From contig CAKRRJ010000101.1 in assembly GCA_934394615.1 (NCBI GenBank), forward strand, positions 1 through 7,092: a stretch of 7,092 bases of DNA. Reading direction: 5' to 3'. The notes under the pieces are model-generated. The model had not been told where the DNA came from, did not search any database, and saw only the letters and a program-made list of their open reading frames with translations. Numbering within the stretch: the first letter of the stretch is position 1; each line of letters starts with the position of its first letter. Below are positions 1 through 4,810 of the stretch, one piece after another. A program made the position numbers and the translations under genes. This DNA is from an uncultured Lachnospiraceae bacterium (lineage in GTDB: Bacteria; Bacillota; Clostridia; Lachnospirales; Lachnospiraceae).

Positions 1-1
1 G

Positions 2-127
2 TATAATGCAGCGCTTGTCAATAGGAACGAACCGATTATTGTATTAATGGTTACGGATCATGATTTAAATCAGGATGTCTGGTGGGTATATCAGGTAGTA
101 GATGAATGGAAAGCACCTGAAGAATAA
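2..127 (+). CDS. C-terminal end of an unrecognised protein (5' partial)
   Basis: The reading frame is open from the window edge and gives 41 residues ending in VVDEWKAPEE before a TAA. It contains an aliphatic beta-like stretch (PIIVLMVTDHD) and an aromatic pair (WW). I do not recognise the family, and the N-terminus lies outside the window. Base composition is AT-rich like the next gene, 58 bases downstream on the same strand, so the two may be co-transcribed and may share an origin. No terminator is visible between them. A chance open frame cannot be excluded at this length, but codon choice and the clean stop before a good downstream ribosome binding site favour a real gene end. Confidence 0.55.
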   Translation, partial: YNAALVNRNEPIIVLMVTDHDLNQDVWWVYQVVDEWKAPEE

Positions 128-185
128 AAGCATATCTTTTAACAGGGTGATTTTAGCAAAGTTCACACATTAAGAGGCGATAAGT

Positions 186-1202
186 ATGCGTATTAAAAAA
201 ATAGCAGCAATACTGTTTTTTTCAATGCTAATGTCAATATCAGCTTATGCAGATACAGAACCCATAAATTTTTCAGATGAAGAATTGAATACGGCCAGAT
301 TATACTATGATGTGAATACTGTATCCATGTCACCGGAAACCATAGCCTATTCTTTACGGGCAAAAAAATATTTGAATGAACATTGTTCATTACCTTCAGA
401 TATTAATAATATGACTCAAGAGAAATATAAACAGTATCTAAAAAGTTATGTTGATACATTGCTGGATTTTTTTCAATGGAACAATGATTACTCGAACTTT
501 TTTGAAATGATTGATGATATCGATAATCATGATAAGGTGATGGATGTAATCAATAATCATATACCAAACATATATATTTTTTCAAATGCACTAACGTTTT
601 GCCACGATAATAACGCGCCAGCTTTTATCAGTTTTAATATGGACAGTGGTACAATGGGAAGTAATACCTCGTATAGTTATTATTATACGCGTTTCTCTTC
701 TAATGACAAAAATAGTCCTTATCTTGGTAGTAGTATGTATGCCCAAAAAAGTTATGAGGGTTTTTTAGATATTAAGCGCTATGCAGAAACACGCGATGAT
801 AAATATCTATGTTCGGAAGATTTTTTCCCAGATATCATAGGTAATGCACAAAAAGACAGAGAGGGCAATGTTAGAACCCTCAAAGAAATAAGAGAACAAC
901 TCGCAGCAGAAGACGCAACAGGCATTCCAACGAAAAGAGCTCTTGCATGGAGAAATAAAGAGTATGTACAAATAAGAGTCTATGCATTTTATAATTCTTA
1001 TCTTAATTGTCCTCAGTATTTTTCTGGATATACATGGTATCCAGATGACAGTTTAAATGGTGATTTAAAAGATAGCATTGTAGATATGTTTGGTGAAGAT
1101 GGATATCAGAAATTGAACGAAAGTGCTTCAGAAGCATGGAACAATAAAACAATTCAGGATAAAGAACTAACGATAGATCTATCCGCATATTATAAGCATT
1201 GA
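186..1202 (+). CDS. Unrecognised secreted protein with signal peptide
   Basis: This encodes 338 residues of a family I do not recognise. Residues 1-22 form a typical Sec signal peptide: basic MRIKK, a hydrophobic core (about 6-18) and AYA|D as a likely signal peptidase I site. There is no lipobox cysteine, so secretion or cell-wall release is expected rather than lipid anchoring. The mature part is acidic and rich in Tyr, Asn and Asp, with four cysteines (67, 139, 209, 275) that could form disulfides. There are no further membrane segments, no LPXTG sorting signal and no obvious catalytic motif. The start is supported by AAGAGG at 172-177, eight bases before the ATG. The gene is clearly more AT-rich than the que and PTS genes, which suggests accessory or horizontally acquired DNA. 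A strong terminator follows at 1244-1289. Function unknown. Confidence 0.8.
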   Translation: MRIKKIAAILFFSMLMSISAYADTEPINFSDEELNTARLYYDVNTVSMSPETIAYSLRAKKYLNEHCSLPSDINNMTQEKYKQYLKSYVDTLLDFFQWNNDYSNFFEMIDDIDNHDKVMDVINNHIPNIYIFSNALTFCHDNNAPAFISFNMDSGTMGSNTSYSYYYTRFSSNDKNSPYLGSSMYAQKSYEGFLDIKRYAETRDDKYLCSEDFFPDIIGNAQKDREGNVRTLKEIREQLAAEDATGIPTKRALAWRNKEYVQIRVYAFYNSYLNCPQYFSGYTWYPDDSLNGDLKDSIVDMFGEDGYQKLNESASEAWNNKTIQDKELTIDLSAYYKH

Positions 1203-1243
1203 CTTCGAAGCAATTTCGTAATATAACCAATCTTTGACAGCTA

Positions 1244-1289
1244 GATACAAAACAGGATCAGCCTTACAAGGCTGGTCCTGTTTTGTATC
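1244..1289. terminator. Bidirectional intrinsic terminator
   Basis: A 20-bp stem (1244-1263 with 1270-1289, one G.U pair) closes on the loop TTACAA. The GC-richer core (AGGATCAGCC / GGCTGGTCCT) is flanked by an A-tract on the left and TTTTGTAT on the right, so either strand would give a hairpin followed by U-rich RNA. It would end transcription of the secreted-protein gene from the left and of the small minus-strand ORF from the right. Confidence 0.85.
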
Positions 1290-1330
1290 CATCATCTGGG
1301 GTTTTAGGTGATATACACATGGGGGAAAGT

Positions 1331-1486
1331 CTAATTTTCGAGGTTATTGTTGTTGCGGTATTTCGCGTTCTTCTCTTTCAGCTTTGCCAGATACTCATTG
1401 GCTTCTTTTTCAGACTTGAAACGCATCTTTGGGCCCTGTGGGCTGAGTTTTAAGACGTAACCGCCGGTATTTTTCTTTCTGAACAT
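1331..1486 (-). CDS. Small basic protein, 51 residues, function unknown
   Basis: On the minus strand the ATG at 1486 opens 51 codons ending in TAG. The product begins MFRKKNTGGYVLKLSPQGPK, continues with RFKSEKEANEYLAKLKEKNA and ends in an Asn-rich tail. The middle looks like a short beta stretch (GGYVLKL) followed by a charged amphipathic helix (about residues 24-41). It is strongly basic, cysteine-free, and has no signal peptide or membrane segment, so it is probably cytoplasmic and possibly nucleic-acid or ribosome associated (inference only). Support for a real gene: an AAAGGA ribosome binding site seven bases ahead of the ATG, a -35/-10 pair upstream, and a terminator downstream at 1289-1244. 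It is an isolated single-gene unit. I do not recognise the family. Confidence 0.7.
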   Translation of the reverse strand: MFRKKNTGGYVLKLSPQGPKMRFKSEKEANEYLAKLKEKNAKYRNNNNLEN

Positions 1487-1515
1487 GGTGGAATCCTTTC
1501 TTGTTTAATATACTT

Positions 1516-1544
1516 ATTGTAACATGAAGAATATAAAATGAAAA
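1516..1544 (-). promoter_or_regulatory. Promoter for the small minus-strand ORF
   Basis: Read on the minus strand, TTTTCA (1544-1539) and TACAAT (1521-1516) are separated by 17 bases. The -10 is good and the -35 modest. Transcription would begin near 1509, about 20 bases before the start codon at 1486, and run into the AAAGGA ribosome binding site. Confidence 0.5.
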
Positions 1545-1547
1545 GGT

Positions 1548-1577
1548 TTGACGTGACCCCCTGGTTTATGCTATACT
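1548..1577 (+). promoter_or_regulatory. Promoter of the que salvage operon
   Basis: TTGACG (1548-1553) and TATACT (1572-1577) are separated by 18 bases, with TATGC directly before the -10 giving an extended-10-like TG. Initiation is expected near 1584. This lies about 50 bases ahead of the preQ1 aptamer, as required for a riboswitch-led transcript. Its -35 lies only three bases from the -35 of the divergent minus-strand promoter. Confidence 0.7.
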
Positions 1578-1632
1578 AAGCGGGCTGCAAAAATCTATAT
1601 GCGGCAAAAGGGCAGACAGAATCATCTGCCGA

Positions 1633-1666
1633 CTGGTTCGGGAACCTCCCAGGATAAAAAACTAGG
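1633..1666 (+). promoter_or_regulatory. preQ1-I riboswitch aptamer
   Basis: The 34 bases match the type 1 preQ1-I pattern. P1 is CTGG (1633-1636) pairing with CCAG (1649-1652). The loop starts with TTCG and ends in ACCTC. The A-rich tail ATAAAAAAC (1654-1662) runs into TAGG. CCT (1645-1647) can pair with AGG (1664-1666) to make the H-type pseudoknot P2 that holds the ligand. Known for the family: it binds the queuosine precursor preQ1 and usually turns gene expression off. The three genes downstream fit queuosine-precursor salvage, which independently supports the call. Flanking TCTGCC (1625-1630) can pair with GGCAGA either upstream (1611-1616) or downstream (1665-1670). The latter would compete with P2 and is a candidate switching helix. 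Confidence 0.88.
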
Positions 1667-1684
1667 CAGACAAAACGAGATGAA

Positions 1685-1798
1685 TATCCACACGACCGGA
1701 GCAGAAAAAGATATGTTCTGTGGAAAAATCAGGGTTGTAGTGGAGAACGAAAACACCGTTGTGGAAAACGATTATGCCGTATCTGATTTTTGTGGATA
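1685..1798 (+). other. Second structured segment of the que leader (candidate)
   Basis: Between the aptamer and the terminator several helices can form. An outer stem TATCCACA (1685-1692) pairs with TGTGGATA (1791-1798). CAGAA (1702-1706) pairs with TTCTG (1716-1720). AAAAATCAG (1724-1732) pairs with CTGATTTTT (1783-1791, sharing one base with the outer stem). TGTGGA occurs three times (1719, 1760, 1791), so the single TCCACA has three possible partners. This may be part of the expression platform or a separate RNA element. An overlapping 28-codon frame (ATG at 1713, TAA at 1797) has only a distant GGAG before it and is not called as a gene. Confidence 0.35.
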
Positions 1799-1820
1799 AA
1801 GGTCTTACAGTGGAACCTGC

Positions 1821-1884
1821 AGGGTGCTGTTTTTGTGTGTTTATCTGAGGTCCTCAGAAAAAACGCAGAGACAGCACCTTTTTT
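1821..1884 (+). terminator. Intrinsic terminator in the que leader
   Basis: GGTGCTGT (1823-1830) pairs with ACAGCACC (1871-1878), followed by six T residues (1879-1884). The interior extends the hairpin: GTGTGTTT pairs largely with AAAAAACGC, capped by CTGAG/CTCAG. It lies between the aptamer and queK, with nothing to terminate other than the leader itself. It is therefore the likely control point: premature termination would shut off the three que genes. The helix linking it to the aptamer about 155 bases upstream is not obvious. Confidence 0.8.
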
Positions 1885-1971
1885 GCTGCCATAATTCAGA
1901 AAAAAGTGTTTGTGCCGGATTTTCCTGGCGCTATATGCTGTCCCTGCGAAAAAAAGAGAGGGCAAAACAAA

Positions 1972-2988
1972 ATGGAAAAAGAAAAGAGAAGAGTCATCAT
2001 TGACTGTGACCCAGGCATCGACGACAGCCTGGCGATCATGCTGGCGCTGTCTATGGAGGAGCTGCAGGTGGAGGGAATCACCATTGTCTGCGGCAATTCT
2101 CCGGTGGAGATGGGCGCGGGCAACGCGAAAAAGGTACTGAAACAGATGAACCGGCTGGATGTGCCGGTATTCAAGGGAGAACCGGCACCACTGAAGCGCG
2201 ACTATGTGAACGCATTGGATACCCACGGCGAGGACGGGCTTGGCGAGAGCTTTCTTCCGGCGGTGGAAGGGTATGAGCAGACACAGACGGCAGTGGAATT
2301 TTTATGTAAAAAAGTTCGTTCCTGCGCAGCCGAGGGCAGCCCGTGCTCGGTCATTGCGCTTGGACCGATGACGAACCTGGCGCGGATGATTGAGACAGAC
2401 CGGGAAGCATTTAGTCTGATCGATGAGATCGTGTCGATGGGAGGTAATTTCCGCAGCCATGGAAACTGTTCTCCGGTGGCGGAGTACAATTACTGGGCGG
2501 ATCCGGATGCGGCGGCTCTGGTGTATGAGACAATGGCGGAACTGGGAAAAGAGATTTCCATGGTTGGCCTGGATGTCACAAGAAAGATCGTGCTGACGCC
2601 GGATCTTCTGGAGTATATGAAGCGCCTGGAGCAGGAGACGGGCGCGTTTGTGCAGGCTATCACGAAGTTTTATTTTGACTTTCACTGGGAGTGGGAGCAT
2701 CTGATTGGCTGTGTGATCAACGATCCGCTGGCAGTGGCGTATTTTGCGGACCGTTCCATCTGCAGCGGTTTCGATGCTTACACAGCGGTAGAGACAAACG
2801 GCATTTCGATTGGCCAGACCGTGGTGGATTCCATGAACTTTTACCGCAGACCGGCCAATGCCCGGATACTGACACAGGTGGATGTGCTGAAGTTTTTCCA
2901 GACGTTTTTCTCTAAGATCCTGAATCTTCCGGTGGAGAAACTGGATCTTCTGGAAACGCTGATCCGAAAGGAGGTGCAGGCATCATGA
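1972..2988 (+). CDS. queK: QueK-type nucleoside hydrolase (queuosine to queuine)
   Basis: A 338-residue member of the inosine-uridine nucleoside hydrolase fold. Visible motifs are DCDPGIDD (residues 11-18, Ca2+ and ribose-binding aspartates), THGEDGLG (84-91), GPMTNLA (131-137), MGGNF (156-160), EYNYWADPDAA (171-181) and NDPLA (250-254, the late metal-ligand Asp251). The family cleaves N-glycosidic bonds. Under a preQ1 riboswitch and beside a QueL-type enzyme, the likely substrate is queuosine or its 5'-phosphate, releasing queuine. Classical purine hydrolases have His before the late Asp; here it is Asn250. The start at 1972 is chosen because it follows GAGAGGG (1956-1962) and leads straight into the first beta strand. 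An upstream in-frame GTG at 1906 would add 22 implausible residues. The stop overlaps the next gene by ATGA. The general hydrolase call is near certain; the queuosine substrate is inferred from context. Confidence 0.85.
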   Translation: MEKEKRRVIIDCDPGIDDSLAIMLALSMEELQVEGITIVCGNSPVEMGAGNAKKVLKQMNRLDVPVFKGEPAPLKRDYVNALDTHGEDGLGESFLPAVEGYEQTQTAVEFLCKKVRSCAAEGSPCSVIALGPMTNLARMIETDREAFSLIDEIVSMGGNFRSHGNCSPVAEYNYWADPDAAALVYETMAELGKEISMVGLDVTRKIVLTPDLLEYMKRLEQETGAFVQAITKFYFDFHWEWEHLIGCVINDPLAVAYFADRSICSGFDAYTAVETNGISIGQTVVDSMNFYRRPANARILTQVDVLKFFQTFFSKILNLPVEKLDLLETLIRKEVQAS

Positions 2989-3602
2989 AAACAAGACAGA
3001 AAATGTCTGCATTGAAACTCTGCATGCTGGCTATGGCAGTCTGCATCAATGTGGCAGGCGGACAGCTTGCGCTGATGCTGCGCCTTCCAATCTATCTGGA
3101 CAGCATTGGAACCATTCTGGTGGGACTCTGGATGGGACCTTTCTGCGGCATGATCCCGAATCTTCTGAGCGGTGTGCTGCTCGGTATGACAACCGATATT
3201 TATTCCCTGTACTTTGCGCCGGTTGGCATGATCACCGGCCTGATGGCGGGAATTGCCGGAAAGATGATGAAGGGACTTCTGACAGACCGGAACATCAGAA
3301 AACGCCAGATTTTACTGAGTGCCGTGTTCATTACCGTGCCGGGAACCGTGGTGAGTTCCGTGATCAACGCAGTATTGTTTGGCGGTGTGACTTCTTCCGG
3401 TTCTTCTATCTTAGTGCAGATTTTATCGAAGACACCGCTCGGTCTGACCGGAAGCATTTTTGTGGTACAGATCCTGACCGATTATCTGGACCGCGTCATT
3501 GCGCTTGGGCTGGCAATCGCTGTTTTGCAGGTGATGCCGTCGGATATCCGCAGCCTGTGTAAGCGGGAAAAGGTTTGTGAAAAGCAGCAGATGAAAGCCT
3601 GA
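2985..3602 (+). CDS. ECF transporter S component for a queuosine precursor
   Basis: A hydrophobic protein of 205 residues with about five to six membrane segments (roughly 10-32, 38-66, 74-92, 108-132, 142-165, 168-184) and a short basic cytoplasmic tail. Size, small-residue-rich helices and the LRLPIYLDSIGT segment near 32-43 resemble substrate-binding S components of energy-coupling factor transporters. No ATPase or T component is encoded nearby, so it probably borrows a shared EcfAA'T module. Its start overlaps the hydrolase stop (ATGA) and has a near-perfect AAGGAGGTG site inside the end of queK, indicating translational coupling. The location under a preQ1 riboswitch suggests uptake of queuosine, queuine or preQ1. 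It does not look like the COG4708 (QueT) family from memory; a QrtT-type S component is the better guess, so no symbol is given. Confidence 0.75.
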   Translation: MKTRQKMSALKLCMLAMAVCINVAGGQLALMLRLPIYLDSIGTILVGLWMGPFCGMIPNLLSGVLLGMTTDIYSLYFAPVGMITGLMAGIAGKMMKGLLTDRNIRKRQILLSAVFITVPGTVVSSVINAVLFGGVTSSGSSILVQILSKTPLGLTGSIFVVQILTDYLDRVIALGLAIAVLQVMPSDIRSLCKREKVCEKQQMKA

Positions 3603-3712
3603 AAACAGGAACGCGGTGCAGGAACGACGTGGAGCCGGGGCTTCGCATGACTGGCGGAACATCGGCCGCAAAGACAGGTGCAGGAGAGACTCCGGAAGCA
3701 CAGGAAAGAGAA

Positions 3713-4423
3713 ATGAGGAAACATATGGGAATTCCAACAGAGCGATACAGCAGAATTACAAATAAAAACCAGAGGGAAATCTGCCTTCTTCAGGGTTTTC
3801 CCTGCGCCTGGGGCAGATGCGCGTTCTGCGATTACATCGCGGACAACAGCCGTGACGAGAAAGCCATGGTGGAGTTAAACAACAAAGTTCTTGATCTGGT
3901 GACAGGAGAATTTGGCGTGCTGGAAGTCATTGATTCCGCAAGCTGTTTTGAGCTTCCGGACCAGACACTGGACCGGATCGCGCAGGTGATTCAGGAGAAA
4001 AATATCCAGAAACTTTTCTTTGAAGCGCACTGGATCTACCGAAATAAATTGCAGGAAATGCGAAAGCGCATGCCGGTTCCGATCGTATTCAAAATCGGCG
4101 TGGAGACATTCGACCATGATTTTCGCGAGAATGTGCTGAATAAGCATGCGGATTTTTCCGGCCCGGAGGAAGTGGCGCGCTATTTTGATTCCCCGTGCCT
4201 GATGGTAGGCATTCAGGGGCAGACGAAAGAGATGATCGCCCGGGATATTGAATACCTCAAAAAATATTTTAAGCTCGGCACGGTCAATGTATACAACAAC
4301 AATACCACCCCGATCCGGCGGGACGAGGAGCTGGTACAGTGGTTTATGAAGGAATACCGCTGGCTTCTGGATGACCCGGCAGTGGAAGTGCTTTACGAGA
4401 TCACGGATTTTGGTGTTGGCTGA
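3713..4423 (+). CDS. queL: QueL-type radical SAM queuine lyase
   Basis: With the ATG at 3713 the product is 236 residues. Cys31, Cys36 and Cys39 (CAWGRCAFCDY) form a CX4CX2C cluster motif, one residue wider than the classical CX3CX2C, with the aromatic residue before the last Cys typical of radical SAM enzymes. Further family-like blocks are VIDSASCFEL (72-81), FEAHWIYR (103-110), GVETFDHDFREN (129-140), GIQGQT (166-171) and the terminal TDFGVG. QueL enzymes open the cyclopentenediol-bearing side chain of queuine to give preQ1, using a [4Fe-4S] cluster and S-adenosylmethionine. An in-frame GTG at 3629 would add 28 low-complexity residues and is rejected. ATG 3725 (GAGGA five bases upstream) is a possible alternative to 3713 (AGGAAAG at 3702-3708). 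It lies 110 bases after the S component, third gene of the operon. UGA is the stop, though 43 open in-frame codons follow. Confidence 0.82.
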   Translation: MRKHMGIPTERYSRITNKNQREICLLQGFPCAWGRCAFCDYIADNSRDEKAMVELNNKVLDLVTGEFGVLEVIDSASCFELPDQTLDRIAQVIQEKNIQKLFFEAHWIYRNKLQEMRKRMPVPIVFKIGVETFDHDFRENVLNKHADFSGPEEVARYFDSPCLMVGIQGQTKEMIARDIEYLKKYFKLGTVNVYNNNTTPIRRDEELVQWFMKEYRWLLDDPAVEVLYEITDFGVG

Positions 4424-4565
4424 CGTTGTGTTACAGTTCACAGGCAGGAATTTTCTGAACTGAAAATTCCGTATGATACAGTGATGGCAGCAGATTTTGT
4501 CGATTTGGAATGCGAAGCATCGGCAAAATCCCGTTACTGTTTGCACAACGTGTGAACGGTAACGG
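4424..4565. repeat. Cluster of inverted repeats after queL
   Basis: This gene-free stretch holds three clear stems. GGAATTTTC/GAAAATTCC (4447-4455 with 4462-4470, 9 bp) has the loop TGAACT. GATTTTGTCGAT/ATCGGCAAAATC (4493-4504 with 4519-4530) is 12 bp with one G.U. A hairpin at 4531-4546 with 4550-4565 has 16 pairs including G.U and a three-base loop. A longer-range pairing (CGTTGTG 4424-4430 with 4544-4550, plus ACAGT 4433-4437 with 4536-4540) would enclose the first two and compete with the third. CAGTTCA (4434-4440) can also pair with TGAACTG (4456-4462). None is followed by a T-tract on the plus strand, so a standard terminator is not evident. The role is unknown. Confidence 0.5.
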
Positions 4566-4602
4566 CATTGTTGAAAATTGACAAGAAAAAGACGGAAATG
4601 AG

Positions 4603-4631
4603 TTGACATCCCGTCAAAATCATGATACTAT
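4603..4631 (+). promoter_or_regulatory. Promoter of the PTS operon
   Basis: A consensus TTGACA (4603-4608) and TACTAT (4626-4631) are separated by 17 bases, with initiation expected near 4638, about 25 bases before the RAT. A short dyad TTGAC-ATCCC-GTCAA (4603-4617) overlaps the -35 and could be an operator, though it may be chance. This is the strongest promoter match in the window. Confidence 0.85.
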
Positions 4632-4661
4632 CAGTCTAACATTATTTGAATAACAATATTT

Positions 4662-4690
4662 TGGGTTGTTACTGTACGGCAGGCAAAACC
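4662..4690 (+). promoter_or_regulatory. LicT/SacY-type RAT antiterminator site
   Basis: The segment starts GGGTTGTTACTG (4663-4674) and ends GGCAGGCAAAACC (4678-4690), the hallmark of the ribonucleic antiterminator bound by the CAT domain of BglG/LicT regulators. ACTG and CAGG halves form the short imperfect hairpin. Its last six bases (4685-4690) are also the first bases of the downstream terminator stem, so the two structures are mutually exclusive. The antiterminator encoded directly downstream is the natural ligand. Confidence 0.9.
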
Positions 4691-4742
4691 AATTTTGAAC
4701 GATATTTTGTGATGCAGATATTTGTTCAAAATTGGTTTTTTT
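4685..4742 (+). terminator. RAT-controlled leader terminator
   Basis: A perfect 16-bp stem (4685-4700 with 4724-4739) with a 23-base loop runs into seven T residues (4736-4742). It lies between the promoter and the first PTS gene and overlaps the RAT by six bases. Without active antiterminator protein the transcript would end here; RAT binding would block the 5' arm and let the polymerase read through. Confidence 0.92.
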
Positions 4743-4810
4743 ATTTCTTTACAGATAGACAAAAACGAGATCAGATCGGAAGAATCCGGCTGATACTTAT
4801 GGGGACAGGT

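Noticed and set aside
1684..1799. Four 9-mers close to the DnaA box (ATATCCACA, TGTGGAAAA twice, TGTGGATAA), resembling a small origin
   Set aside because: Only one is a perfect TTATCCACA. There is no dnaA, dnaN, rep gene or AT-rich unwinding region. They lie inside a transcribed riboswitch leader, where TCCACA/TGTGGA pairing explains them as RNA helices.
1599..1799. 66-codon plus-strand frame spanning the preQ1 aptamer
   Set aside because: The ATG has no convincing ribosome binding site, the frame runs through the conserved aptamer, and the product is low-complexity. A 28-codon internal frame from 1713 is equally weak.
3875..4609. Open minus-strand frame of 244 codons antisense to queL
   Set aside because: It has no recognisable domain and lies over a radical SAM gene whose motifs are clear. 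Long antisense frames are common opposite biased coding sequence.
4773..4783. AGATCGGAAGA, identical to the first 11 bases of a common sequencing adapter
   Set aside because: The match stops after 11 bases and the flanks are continuous with the leader before the antiterminator gene, so chance is the simpler reading than an adapter artefact.
4646..4810. In-frame N-terminal extension of the antiterminator from TTG 4646
   Set aside because: It would translate the RAT and terminator stem. The family N-terminus begins exactly at ATG 4811, which has its own GGGGA site.
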